Shown: positions 1 to 11,385, counted from the stretch's first letter. The stretch: 64,000 nt of DNA from Spirodela intermedia (GCA_902729315.2 LR746267.1:7876424-7940423), one strand, 5' to 3'. Translations and numbers: made by a program. The notes: generated by a model not told the origin, from the letters alone.

Positions 1-1191
1 CGAGATGTCCATGTCAACGCTCCACTGGGCCGTGTTGAAGACCTCCGTTCCCCGGAACGCCACCACCACGAGCTCCGGCCGCCGCCTCTTGTCGCAGAAC
101 ATGAACGCCCGCGTCGTCAACTGGTTCTCGTAGTCTGTAGAATGTCGAAAGCTTCAGATTTACTTCAAAATAACGGCGCATTGAACCACCGAATCCCTCA
201 CGATCTCACCGTTCCAGCAGTCAAAGAAGCCCAGGAACTCCATCTGCAAGAACATTTTACACAATGAAGGTCAGCTGCATGAGGGGAACTCCAAGGGAGA
301 CGACAACGGGAATGGCTGACTCACTCTCCAGAGGTCGATGACGGTGCGGCGGATGTGAGCCTCGTTCTCGTAGGCGAGCTTGGCGGCCATGATGGAGAGA
401 TTTGCGAGGTATCTGCCGTCTTCGGGGGAGATATCCGGGTCGAGCTCCACTCTGTCGTCGAAGAAGTCGACCGCCGATCGAAAGGAAGATGAATTCCTCC
501 TTGGGATCACAACTTGACCTTTGTACAAAAAAAGGCGAGAAACATAGTACTTTGCACGTGTATCATCTAGTTAAATATATTATGTAGAAAGATTAAACAT
601 TTAATTGAAATATATTTAATTAAATGTTTAATCTTAGTCTGCCAAATTAAAGTCATTTTGATCATTTGAAAACAAAAAATTATTCATAAGAAAATTCATA
701 CGTACATGGATATTTATGGGTTGTTGACATATTAAGAGGGACCTATGAAGGAGAAGCGCCTAAATTGGGAAAGATTAGTGGGATTTTGCTGTGGACCTGC
801 CGTCGGAAAACTTGTGGAAACAGTAAATTTATTTTCGTCGTTTTATGCCTGAAATTTCTTTCGTTGATGAACGGGAATCACCTCGCAGAGAGTTCCAGAT
901 GAACGTTCTGAAACCGTGGTTCAATGAGAGCAGGTTCGCCAGGAACTCAACCTTCGACCCGAGCCAGGCCACGGGCTCCTTCAGTAGCAGCAGCGTCTTC
1001 TGGCCGGCGAGGGAGACGAAGATGAGCCATCGGCGGCTTATCTCCGCGATGCCTGTCCCCTCGGGGCAATCGACGGAGCTGTTTCGGTAGAGATCCCCAT
1101 CGTACAGGAGGTAGAAGAGATCCCGCATCCCCGCTTTGTCTGGCCTTGGGACCACGTAGTCGCTGAAGTATCCTTCGCGCCCTGTCGCCAT
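1..1191 (-). CDS. OBL1: Triacylglycerol lipase OBL1-like (class 3 lipase), 5' part only
   Basis: This is the first 224 residues of a class 3 alpha/beta-hydrolase lipase; the rest lies beyond the left edge. Four exons join in phase: 882-1191, 325-518, 210-243 and 1-134, all with GT-AG borders. The start (ATG at 1191, MATGREG) follows a CT-rich leader. The order seen is an N-terminal YFSDYVVPRP stretch, a hydrophobic segment around residues 75-100, GQVVIPRRNSSSF after the first splice, a short FLGFFDCWN exon, and the lipase strand with FRGTE at residues 206-210. OBL-type lipases of plants sit on oil bodies and hydrolyse tri- and diacylglycerols. The GxSxG nucleophile elbow should lie further left and cannot be checked here. 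The family call rests on the exon order and the FRGTE region. Confidence 0.85.
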
Positions 1192-1308
1192 GAGAGGGAG
1201 ATGGAGAGAGATGCAAGGAGGGAGAGAGAGAAAGGGAGAAACAGAGAGAGGAATGGCGCAAAAGGCTTTTAAAGCAACAAAACGCACAGAGTTTCAGTTG
1301 ACCGGAAT
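1192..1308 (-). promoter_or_regulatory. CT-rich leader and proximal promoter of the lipase gene
   Basis: On the minus strand this stretch is a pyrimidine-rich leader (TCTCTC-type runs) directly before the ATG. A TTTAAAAG sequence near 1265-1275 could serve as a TATA element. An LTR-like repeat copy begins at 1309, only about 118 bases before the start codon, so the upstream promoter is made of repeat DNA. TATA use is inference. Confidence 0.35.
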
Positions 1309-1900
1309 TGTAAAGAAAGAGGAGATAGGGAGAAGAGAGAAGAGAGGAAAAAGGTTAGGTAAGGAGTCAGGAAAAGGAGGAAGAAAACTCGATATTCATG
1401 GTTTACAAAGGTGCAAGGTCCACAAGGATGAATTGGGAGTCCCTAAATAGGCAGTCAGTTTCCTTAAGAAACAGTCCAAATGACCCATTTGAAATGAACT
1501 TACTTACATGGTTTGTCTATTTCAGCGAGATGAGAGAAGAGAGGAAAAGGACTAGGGAAGGAGTCAGGATTCAGAAAAAAAGAGGAAGAAAAATCCTTGA
1601 TAGTAGTGGTATACAGAGGTGCTGGGCCGCCAAGGATGAACAGGAATCCCTGAATAGGTTGTCGTTGTTAGTTTTCTTGAGAAAAGTCCAAATGAACTCA
1701 TTTGAAATGGACATTTCAATGGGTTGTCCACCCACTCGAGAACTGGTCAACAAAGGGATTATTTTTGACGGAGTCATAGCACCGTGAGACCATTTCTACG
1801 TAGTGTCAGCTCTTCACGGATGTCCAGTCCTTCCGCGAGAATCGGTCGGGGCATTTTCTCACAGAGGACGTAAGGTCTCTGTTATCTCTCACCTCAAGTT
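1309..1900 (-). repeat. Two diverged copies of an LTR-like repeat in tandem
   Basis: Two head-to-tail copies share the same order of landmarks. The first (about 1309-1525) starts TGTAAAGAAAGAGGAGATAG, then has a GTTTACAAAGGTGC motif, a CAAGGATGAA motif, CCCTAAATAGG and CATTTGAAATGAAC. The second (about 1529-1900) has the same landmarks with substitutions and continues further, including CAACAAAGGGATTATTTTTG. A third copy begins at 4720. The strand given follows the primer-binding-like site next to that third copy. No coding region is visible. Confidence 0.55.
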
Positions 1901-4707
1901 AAAATGATTTAAGGCGTGTTAAAGGACTCTTTCAAAAACATTTTCTGATTGATCTGTTGTGGAAACAAAGGATACCAAGAACTGATTTGATGTCACGTGC
2001 TCACGAACAATTTCGATGTGATTTATTTGTTCATGGAAAACTAAGTTTGCAGCAAGATAAGTGACATATTTGTTCACGGATACCTAGATAAATGAACCAT
2101 ACTCGATTGAAGGTTTTATTAAACTTTAATACTCGATTGTTTGAAAATGTTTTAGTTATAAATCATATATTGGTTTTTTTAATAAATTAATTAGTTGAAA
2201 ACCCCATTTGCAACTACCAACATTCATGTTGAGGCATCGAGACATGTCTCATTAAATAAAAGTAGATCAAACTTAATAGTTGATGTGACATAGTTGTTGT
2301 ATATTAAATCACATAAGTTTCAAATTTATAAAATTAAAAATAATTTTTTTTAGATTTTTTAGAATTATTTATATTTAAATACATAAATTTTAAATTACTA
2401 AAGAGCTTCAAAAATAGTGTGAATCTTCTAGTGAATCACATGAATATATGATAATACTATGTAAAGTTTTAGAATTATTTTCAAAAAATATAATTTTGTG
2501 TGATTTTTAGACTAAAAGATCATATGTAAATCTTTTTTCAAACTTAGAGAAAAAATAAAATTTAGACATTGGTGTCAAGCAAATATCAATGTCTACTAGA
2601 ACAACAATTCAAAAAAAAAAGGTTATGCCCAACTATTATTGAGAAAGTAATTTCATAAACTTTGATCGATGAAATCAAGGTCTATAAGCACCAAATAAAT
2701 TGCAGTGAGTTAAACAAGAGTTTTGTAATTAAAATTCAAGTAAACTATCATTAAGTAAAAGATTAAATGAGTTTAAAAAATAAAAATAGAGTTTCAACAT
2801 TATAATAGACATCGCTAAAATTTTAGGTATTCAAAAGATCTTTAAGTGATCTCCATGGCCTCAAAGGCTCTCTTTGAACATATATAATGTTGACAGTGAA
2901 GTGACTCTTATAGTTGTCACCTGGTGGAATGAAAATTGATAGAGATGTATCTAAAATAGAAAAAAGAATGCCATATTAAGACCACTTTGAAGAGATTGTA
3001 ATGTCTCTTAGTAGATCCCTCTATTTTTTACTACATCTCATTTGTTGACCAACTTTGAATGTCATTTCCTCTCAAAGCTCTCATCTTTCTATTTGGACTC
3101 CTTGGTCAATCATTAATGAAGACATTTAGTTATTATTGATGAATATTACATCAATAATCAACCATCTCTAGAGGCTTTTTCAATTTAATATTTCACTATA
3201 GAAAAACTACGAAGTCAAAATAGAAGACAAAGATAAATTATGATGTTGGTGATCTTCAAACCTTCGTCGTTCACTTAGTTGTGTAAGTGAGGTTAAGCAA
3301 ATTCCACTTATACCATTGAAATAGTAAAAACACGACTTTTATCTTCTCCTTACATAAGGACATTTCCAATATTATTTGGACCAATGAGAGTAGTCAACGA
3401 TTGAGTCCCAAATTGGTTGTTTTGAGAAGTTTTAGATGTATATAATATTGGGCCATCTTATGTATTTGATATCTTCTCTTGAAAATAAAATGGCCAAGAT
3501 CAGATGGGGAGAACTACCCCTATGCAACATGGACGAGACCATGCCTTGCCTCATGCACACGTTCTCTCTCAATAATGAGGAAGAAGAGTGGCACATATGC
3601 GCCAATAAGTCCTTAGTCACTAGAATCCAGGTCATTTTCTAATTAGATTGGGTCCACCTACTCAAGTGCAACACCCTTTGAGTCAATTGTCTGAGTGTTG
3701 ATTGGTGAGTAGGTTCCCCTCTTTTTTAATATTTTTATTCTATTTTAATTTACTTTATTTTCACTTGAGAACATGAATACAAAAATCATATAAATCACTT
3801 ATTTAATCATAAATTCACATTAATCACATCAAATCATGTTTTTATTTAAGGTAAGTATAAGGCTTTTATTATGAGTTAATATATAAAATATATCATTAAA
3901 TAGTAGCTCATGAGAATATAAACTTATTAACAGCCATAACCGCCTACCTTTCAAGATCTTTTGATACTTAAGTAAAGTAGGTGAACTCACTTAAGAGATA
4001 ATGAAATATGTCAGCAAAAGATGATAATGTGATAATAGTACTTGAGAAAGAATTGTTGAACTAATGACATAAATGTCTCCAAGAGAGTGGCTCTATATCT
4101 GTAGATAAATGAACTTAATTTGTGTGATAGATGTTGATCCTTCAAGAAGAGAGATAAGTTAAAAATAATATTACCTTCAACAAAACCAAATGGAGTAATT
4201 TTTAGTTGCATTACTAAAAATATAAATAGAGGATGGCAAGGCTATTATGGGTTCAACTAACTCTACATGTTAACTCATAAATGACCATTTGGTGTAAAAG
4301 ATGATGTTATCATGGCACATGGAATAAGTTTTTACTAACATACAAACAGAAACATGAATTCATCAAAAAAAATATATCAAGGTATGCCAAGTCACATTAC
4401 AAAGAGGGAGAGATAATGATAGCTAACATGCATGTTGATGTATTCAAGGAAATGACTTATCTCAAATTATTGAATGGGTTTATGCACAACATAAGAATGA
4501 AGGTAAAAATAACATATACACTAAAAATTTTACATAACTAAATAGTAAAGAGGATTTTAAATAAACATTCAATTGAAGATATGAATTTAAAAATAAGTGT
4601 AGGAAGATGATTGATCAAGTAAGCATTAATTTGGATGCTCAACTCAAGAAAGCATCACAATTCAAGAGATGATGCCATAGATTAATATACTTTTTAGTAA
4701 AAAAAAA
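1901..4707. other. AT-rich repeat-derived spacer without recognisable genes
   Basis: The stretch is strongly AT-rich and broken by stop codons in all frames; the longest open frames are under 70 codons and resemble nothing I know. It lies between the two groups of the LTR-like repeat and could be the eroded interior of one old minus-strand copia element, but I could not identify a gag, protease, integrase or reverse transcriptase motif in it. Confidence 0.4.
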
Positions 4708-6290
4708 GCTTTGATATTATGTTAAGAAAGATAGAAGAGATAGAGAGAAGAGGGATAATAAGAGAGAAAAGGCTTATTAATTTTGATGGTTTACAAAGGT
4801 GTTGAGTGTCTCCTTGCAAAGTCTTCAATGCCTCTAAGGATGAAATTTCTCCCCTTAAATAGGTTGTTCATTTCTTGACAAATGTGTTGATGCCCTTGAT
4901 TTTAATGATTACTATCTATTACTGATAAATTATTATATAATATTGATGTTTATTTATGTGTCACTAAAATGTTTTTGGATTCTCAGAGCATTAAAAAAAG
5001 TACTTATCTCAAATTTAATTTATTACATGATTATGTAATGATAAATTTGAAGATAAAAATTATGAACAGAAAGACATCTAAAAGGAATGCCATGAGTGTA
5101 ATGCTTTTAAGTTCCCTTTTTATCCATCAGATCAACCAACTTGAACAAATAATAGCTCAAGATCAACTTATTTCAATTCTAAGTATGAAACTAAGGCTAA
5201 ACTCATTTCTCAAGCTTAAGAGCTATGAGGATAACCACCTTTCAAGGCACTTTGAAATCTACATTCATATGATTTGAATTGACACATGTATCAATATATT
5301 CACAAAAGTGAAATATTTTCATTTGAATTATATATGATGAAATAATCATATAATTGAAAGTGTTTATCAGTTATATATAATAGTAGACAGGTTCTCTAAA
5401 CTATCATGTACATTGAATTAACAAGAGAATAATGCATATATCAAAGATTTAAAAGGAGAAAAAAATTGATGATATGGATTTAACGTGAATATCTAGTTGT
5501 TCTATATTGACCTATGAAGCTTTGACTTAAATTTGAATTCAAGTGGTCCTAAATAGAGAGTTTCGAAACTTTACACATCCAAGTTTGAGTCCACTTTATG
5601 CATCCAAGTTTCAAAGCTTTGACTTATGTAGCAATTCGAATCCACTTTAATTCAATGAAAACACAAGCAACTACTAGGTGTATTTAGCTTGAAAAGGACC
5701 AAGTCTCTATGAAGACAAACTCATGGTTTGAGTAAAAGATTCTACTAAAGTCAATATTTATTTCTAAGTAAAATAATAAATACAAAAGATAATTTTCTGT
5801 AATATTAAATAATTAAGTGAAGGGCAAACAAGTATAAAAATATTATGTTCTTGGTAAAATAGTGTTGAGAGGTCGTATCATAGTGTATGTGTTAACACAT
5901 AATATGTTTTAGTGAGAATCCACTAAAAAAATGAAAAATAATTTAAACTACTAAAAACCATAATTCACACCTCCTCTAGGTGTTTCAACTAATTTTTTTA
6001 ACAAAATGATCTACCAAGAATCATTTGAAATGGATGCCCTAAAATAGACTTTCCAACCCCATGTAAATCAGTTCACAAAGGGACTATCTTTCACAAAGTG
6101 ATAGCTCTTAAAAGACCAACTCCTTTCATGAGAGTTGGTCCATAAAGAAGTTTCTTCTCACATTAGGGTCTCCTCTATAAAAAAGAAGTCACCATCTCTT
6201 TATGACATTGTGCAAAATACACATCTTTTTCTCACTTCACTAAATGTGTTGTTAACTGAGACACATGGTAAAGCTTGTCCTTCTTAGTTA
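4708..6290 (-). mobile_element. Third copy of the LTR-like repeat, split by a solo LTR
   Basis: The copy begins TGTTAAGAAAGATAGAAGAG at 4720 and carries the GTTTACAAAGGTG, CTAAGGATGAA and CCTTAAATAGG landmarks of the copies at 1.3-1.9 kb. It breaks off at 4884 and resumes at about 6004, with CATTTGAAATGGA and CACAAAGGGACTATC matching the second copy. Read on the minus strand, the bases beside its end (4708-4719) resemble the initiator-tRNA primer-binding site TGGTATCAGAGC with three mismatches. That suggests a 5' LTR of a minus-strand copia-like element whose interior lies to the left. The right boundary (about 6290) is a guess. Confidence 0.5.
4885..6003. mobile_element. Solo LTR of a SIRE/Maximus-like copia element
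   Basis: A 1,119-base segment begins TGTTGATGCCCTTGATTTTA and ends TTTTTTAACA, giving TGTT...AACA inverted termini. It is flanked by a perfect 5-base direct repeat, AAATG at 4880-4884 and AAATG at 6004-6008. Removing it restores continuity of the surrounding older repeat, which independently confirms the insertion. The start (TGTTG followed by a TTGATTTTAATGAT run) and the late CACACCTCCTCTAGGTG stretch resemble long SIRE/Maximus LTRs. No interior is present, so it is a recombined solo LTR. Confidence 0.7.
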
Positions 6291-6319
6291 TTAATTAAAA
6301 AAAAAAATGCCTTTGTACT

Positions 6320-6670
6320 TTGGTCAAACTTCTTAGAGGTCACCCTCTTGGTACTTCACACACTCAAGAACATCGGCTTGATAATTGTCTTGGGCAGAAC
6401 TTCTCAAGAGGTACCCATCTTAGTACTTTACACACTCAAGTATTTGGACATCACATCACATCATATCTTTGGGAGGGGGTGCCTCTTGGCACTTAGTTGA
6501 AGCATGTTGTCTCATGACAAAACTTGATTTGGAGTAAGGCCTCATGCCACATTGATCAAAGTTGGGTGCCTTGTGGTACAAGTTAGTGTGGTACCTTGCC
6601 GCATGTTTTTTGGCATGGAGGGTGCCTCTCAGCACATTAGCCGAAGTTGAGTGCCTCGTGGAGTGAGGTG
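6320..6670. repeat. Imperfect short repeats with a GTGCCTCTTGGCAC-type core
   Basis: Successive units contain AGAGGTCACCCTCTTGGTAC, AGAGGTACCCATCTTAGTAC, GGTGCCTCTTGGCACTTAG and GGTGCCTCTCAGCACATTAG. The first two are followed by near-identical TT(C/T)ACACACTCAAG. The arrangement suggests a degenerate tandem repeat. Confidence 0.4.
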
Positions 6671-7040
6671 GTGGTTCTTGATTAGTGAATCCTTACATAT
6701 TAGGGTTTTACTGATTTCAATTCCTACTTATACATGTGTTGGTCTCTAGATGGCTAGATAATTCAAGGGAGAATAATTGACTTTTAATTTTTCTTTTGAT
6801 CAAACATAATATTTTTTTATTTTCTTTGTTCTATCAACTTAAAACCCAACTCGAAGTATAAGAAAAACTTTATAGTTAAGCTAATATATTAGAGTGTACA
6901 GTACTATGAGAAGTGACCTTCGGGAAGTTTGGCCAAAATACAAAGGCCCAAAAGAAAAAAAAAACTTAGGACTCTAACCCTAAAATTCCTAGGTCCCTAG
7001 TCTTATTGTTGTAAGCATACCACATGTGCATCAACCAATT

Positions 7041-7140
7041 ATGTGACTGCATTGATGGCACACCATAGATGTCTCAATCAGTCCATATATAATAGTCAAT
7101 GTGACTACATTGATGACACACCACGTGTCTTAGTCAATCT
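7041..7140. repeat. Two-copy tandem repeat, about 58 bases
   Basis: TGTGACTGCATTGATGGCAC at 7042 recurs as TGTGACTACATTGATGACAC at about 7100, each followed by an ACACCA and GTCT(C/T)A(A/G)TCA(G/A)TC run. Confidence 0.5.
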
Positions 7141-8385
7141 ACACACCACAACTACAGGTAGAAATAATGAATAATATGAATATGTTTACTATTGCCTTCA
7201 AATCTTGATGTTTACCAAGAGTTGTTGAAAGTGTTTAATGACATTGAGCCAAAGGAAGAAGCTCTTGAGTGTTGAAGAGATGTCCAAAGCTCTTCTAAAG
7301 TAACTAATCTCACCCTTAATTCTTTGAGTTGAAATGAGAAAAAAAATCATCATTGAAGCAATACCCATCACTTGAAATCGTGTTTTACTCTCTTGCACTG
7401 ATTTTACAACCTATCTTATTTATATGTAGGTTGGACTGCTCCCTTTTAGCCTTCATTGTGTCAAATGGTTGAGCTAAAATGGGCCTCAATGAGCCTCAAG
7501 AAGATCCTAAAAAATACTTTAAAAAATAATCATAAAGAGTAAAAAATTCATTACACTTTTGATACTTCAAATATTTAGGAAGTGGTTTTTAACTATGAAT
7601 TCTCTTTGAGTCAACTTTTCCATTGAGTAGTACCACACTTATATATGTTGTGTATTTTTTGACATAAAATTACTTTAATACAAAATTTTATATTTAGGTC
7701 ATTTTACTCTAGTATAAATATATAAAACCAGTAATCTTGTAAAAATTGACTCCCTATTTAAAGACCTTCATATTTATTACTCATATGTTTATATTGTTAA
7801 AGCCATTTGATTTAGAAAAATTCAAACATACAAATATGCTCATAAGAATATAACATATTTATTGTGTATAGATATTTTGTTGTCTTTATATTCAAATTTT
7901 CTAATAACTATATTCATGACAAAGATTTAATAGAATATAATTTTAGTGGTATAACTTTATATATTATATCATAATCTAAATAATTTAAACATCAGTTATT
8001 GTCTAAAAATCATTAAAATCATATTTTCTTTTCTTAAGTTAATTCTTAACTCAACAACATAATTTCTTATTTCAAGGTGAAAGCTACACTTTTTTCACAT
8101 TTAATAAGCTTTCCTCACCATGGGGTTTGAAGAAGAAGATTATTCATATTCCCTCCTCTCTCCCTCCTTTACATATATCATCATTTGAATGCTCATCTAC
8201 AAGTCACATTTGCATGAATTGTAGACCAAAGTGCTGATTCTTAAATAAAACCCAAGCTCCAAAGGACTAATGATCTTGTTATTCCACATGGCAATCACCT
8301 CTCTTGTGCATGTCACCTTTGCCTTAGACAAGAATGGGGATATTGTATCATACTTTGAGTGAAAAGGTGGTAGTTGCTTCCCAAG

Positions 8386-8387
<2 letters not shown>

Positions 8388-8430
<43 letters not shown>
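8388..8430. repeat. (GA)n microsatellite
   Basis: Forty-three bases of uninterrupted GA, passing into impure GGAGAGAGGAAGGG. It forms the left end of the first unit of the local duplication that follows. Confidence 0.9.
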
Positions 8431-8438
<8 letters not shown>

Positions 8439-8935
8439 GAAGGGAGGAAGAGGGGGGAAGATATATATATTATGTGAAAGATGACCCAAGTCAAACTTAA
8501 TGTACTCTCTATTTTTAGTAGTGGACCTAATTGAAGTATAATTTCTTTTAAAACAATTAGACTACCACTAAAAATTTATAAATAAAGTACACATTTAAAA
8601 AAATATCTTGTTATATGAAATTTACACCATTCTGATCACTTGCTTCATGTTAATTGTATTGAAGAGAGAGGGGAAGAGGAGGTTCGGGGAGATAGATATA
8701 TTATAATATTTGTATATTTTTTATGTAATATATATACATGTATTATTTGGAAGATGACATGAGTCAAACTGATTTTATTCTTTATTTTTATTTTTATTCT
8801 TTAATTGTATGATCTGCTTTTAAATAATTTGAATACTACTATTTATTTATTTTTTTAAGAAATGCCATGCACATTTAGAAAATTATCTTCTTATATAAAA
8901 TTCACACCATTCTGATGATTTGCTTCGTTTTGACT
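8388..8935. repeat. Diverged tandem duplication, two units of about 270 bases
   Basis: Unit one (8388-8655) and unit two (about 8661-8935) share in order a GA-rich tract, a GGGGAAGA/GGGGAGAT border followed by TATATA, AAGATGAC..(AG)TCAAACT (8478 and 8751), a run with ATTAGACTACCACTA versus ATTTGAATACTACTA, and CACCATTCTGAT..xTTGCTTC (near 8624 and 8904). Divergence is substantial and the units differ by small insertions. Confidence 0.6.
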
Positions 8936-9203
8936 TCAGGTGTAAAATAGTCCAGACGTAGGGCTCGTATAAGGAATCTAACTGGCTACAGCAAACATAG
9001 GTATGGGATAATTTTGACCCTTCTTCTTGATCCGAGAGTGAATACCCCTATCTTGTTGACAAGGAATGTATTATGACGCAAAACATAGAATCAATAGTGA
9101 AAAATCGTCGTCTTACTACAGTGAGGCCAAACGAATTTTTATCTCGGAAAAGTTAACACCAGAGAATTACATCACAAGAAGGAGAGCATTCAGACATGAA
9201 GAC

Positions 9204-10851
9204 TCAAGCGGGAACCAACGTTATCGGCAGAGGCCCACAATCGTAGCCCACGACAGACGATACGATCCTGGGGAACATATACCTGTAGAAGGCGCCGTCC
9301 CTGATGAACTTGACTGCAGATTCCCACCATCCTGAGCCACCCTGCTGAATCCGACCTGAGACATACGCCCCCGCAATCAATCCGGCGGCGCGCCACCGTC
9401 TCTCCCTCACGAAGTCGTCGAGACACCTCTCAACTTTCTCTGCATCGACGCTCCCATCGATGTGAAGGGTAGCGGCAATGTTCCTGCCGAGGACGACAGC
9501 GTCCTCAAGGGCGGCACACCCGCCTTGCCCAAGGTCGGGAGTCATCGGGTGCATGGCGTCGCCGGCAACGGCGACACTGCCCCGGTGCGTGGGGCCGACG
9601 ACAACGTCCCATGGGAGCCTGAACTTGAGGGGAGCCCATGAAACTGTGGATAACTCGGAATGGTTAACAACATCGCGGAACGCTGGGGGGAAGCCCTTTG
9701 CCATCGTCTCTGTGACATTCTTGAGTATTAAATCAGGCTCTTTCGCCATGTCTTTGTCTGAGAGGACGTACAGAAGCAAAATCAGTATATTGAACTACTC
9801 GCCTGGGACCCAATGATATCAAAGGAATCGAGGGACTAGAATCTCACCACTTGGGTTGGACCTCCTGGTGATGAACCAGTAGATCTCCTTGTCATTCATG
9901 GGAAAGAACCCCGTTCTCTCATTCTTGCCGAGAAACTGCTGGGATCCGCTGCTGAATCCATGACCATCTGGGTACACGGAAAGCCCTCGGACAGCACCTC
10001 GACCGGAGTCTATCGGAGTGGAGAGACCCAGCCACCTTGCCACCGCCGAATGCACTCCATCACAGCCAATCAAGGCCTGACATCCCCATCAACAGCTCAA
10101 GATACGCACGCGCAGATAGCTCGACATTCGAAGAATCAGGTCGAATAGTCCAAGAAAATTCGAGAAGAGTAGCACATCCGGAGCTCACCTTAGCTCTAAT
10201 GACAGTCCCGTCCTCGAGGTCGAGGATGACCCCGGAGGATGCATCCGTTGGTTTCTGTCTTGTGATTGAAGTGAGTTTAGAGGAAAACCGGATTGTGCCT
10301 GGCGGCAGTTCTTCTGCGAGACTCTCCAACAGAGCCCTGCGGTGCACCACTCTCACTTCCATTCCCCTCCTGCAGGAAAAGCATCCAACAGAGACGTTAG
10401 CCAATAAATCCGCGATAGTCGGAGAACATAGGGAACAAGCTTGGCCTTACAAGACTGGTGCTCCATCTAAGGATACTTCCTGCGTTGCTCCGGTGCTCGT
10501 GTGGGTTACTCGAAACCTGCATAATATCACAATTCAGATGAGTACCATCGTAAGCGAGTGAGAGAGTGAGATGGGGGAAAGGGGGTGGAGAGAGAGAGAG
10601 AGAGAGAGAAACGAGTACTTTCGAAGTGGCGGATAGAGCGGAATGAGCTTGTGGGCGATGCCGAGGACGTCGAGAGCCCTCCAGGCATTGGGGAAGAGGC
10701 CGAGAGCGGCGCCGGTTGACCGGAGACCGGCGGCACTCTCGACCACCACAATACTTTTGATCCCGACCTTCTTCATCGCCAGTGCTGCGGCCAGCCCCGC
10801 GATCCCGGCCCCAACGATGGCCACCTCCACATCTAAACGATCTTCTGACAT
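9204..10851 (-). CDS. MO1: FAD-dependent monooxygenase, MO1 / zeaxanthin-epoxidase-like
   Basis: Five exons join in phase to 420 residues: 10619-10851, 10451-10516, 10189-10369, 9848-10076 and 9204-9757. The dinucleotide-binding GAGIAG lies at residues 14-19 in a beta-alpha-beta fold. The second FAD motif (IGCDG, with DG at 166-167) and the ribityl-binding GD motif (VAGDAMHPMTPDLGQGG, GD at 302-303) are intact, so the enzyme should bind FAD and hydroxylate a small aromatic or similar substrate with NAD(P)H and oxygen. Length matches plant MO1/CTF2 proteins of about 400 residues; related bacterial enzymes include salicylate and urate hydroxylases. The substrate cannot be told. An in-frame ATG at 10884 would add eleven residues. 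Intron 1 is 102 bases and contains a CT microsatellite. Confidence 0.9.
10588..10609. repeat. (GA)n microsatellite inside MO1 intron 1
   Basis: About 22 bases of GA on the plus strand, which is a CT run in the intron's sense strand ten bases after the donor. Confidence 0.85.
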
Positions 10852-10932
10852 CTTCTCAGCTCGATGATTCACCTGGTTCTTCATTCTTCTTTCTTCTGGG
10901 TGCTTGGGTACCTGCTAAGCTCCCCGCCTACC

Positions 10933-10942
10933 AATATATACG
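10933..10942 (-). promoter_or_regulatory. TATA box candidate of the MO1-like gene
   Basis: TATATATTGG on the minus strand lies about 50 bases upstream of the ATG at 10884 and 80 upstream of that at 10851, so either start is possible. Confidence 0.45.
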
Positions 10943-11331
10943 TGTCTCTTCCCCCCGGACTTCCCTTGTCGTCTACCCGAGTTTCCCGGAACCCGTGTAC
11001 CGTTCTTCGAGGTTCTTTCTTGCACGGCACTTCCGTGGTCAATAGAGAAAAGCACAAAAGAATGGACCAGGCCGTACCTAAAAGAATACGGACGAACCTT
11101 CGTCTCCGACAGCCGTCAGTCGCAACTGGGTCTCGACCGGCGTCATGTTCATGATTAATCTGGTTCTAACAATCGGCAATAAATTTATTTATATTTTTCT
11201 AAAATAAGAAACATGGTAGAATAAATAATTAATACGTTTTATTCAGGTCTCTTCGATTTTTCTATGTTCGATTTTTCTGTGTCCATACGAGACTCCATAT
11301 CCACTATTCCATATGCAATATTGAGGACCTC

Positions 11332-11340
11332 ATATATATA
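11332..11340 (+). promoter_or_regulatory. TATA-like element upstream of the aspartic protease gene
   Basis: ATATATATA lies 380 bases upstream of the ATG. A second AT run follows near 11372, then a GA microsatellite (11386-11404). A telo-box-type AAACCCTAA sits at 11492-11500. The actual start site is not determined. Confidence 0.3.
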
Positions 11341-11385
11341 CGCACACACGACCAGATAGAGAAATATTTATGTATATATATATCT

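Larger units (their letters stand above)
6291..8387. other. AT-rich spacer with short degenerate repeats
   Basis: No gene is visible. Two repeat patterns are. At 6320-6670 there are several imperfect units with a GTGCCTCTTGGCAC/GTACTT core. At 7041-7140 two units of about 58 bases share TGTGACTxCATTGATGxCACACCA. A minus-strand frame at 7198-7398 is short and resembles no known protein. Confidence 0.4.
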
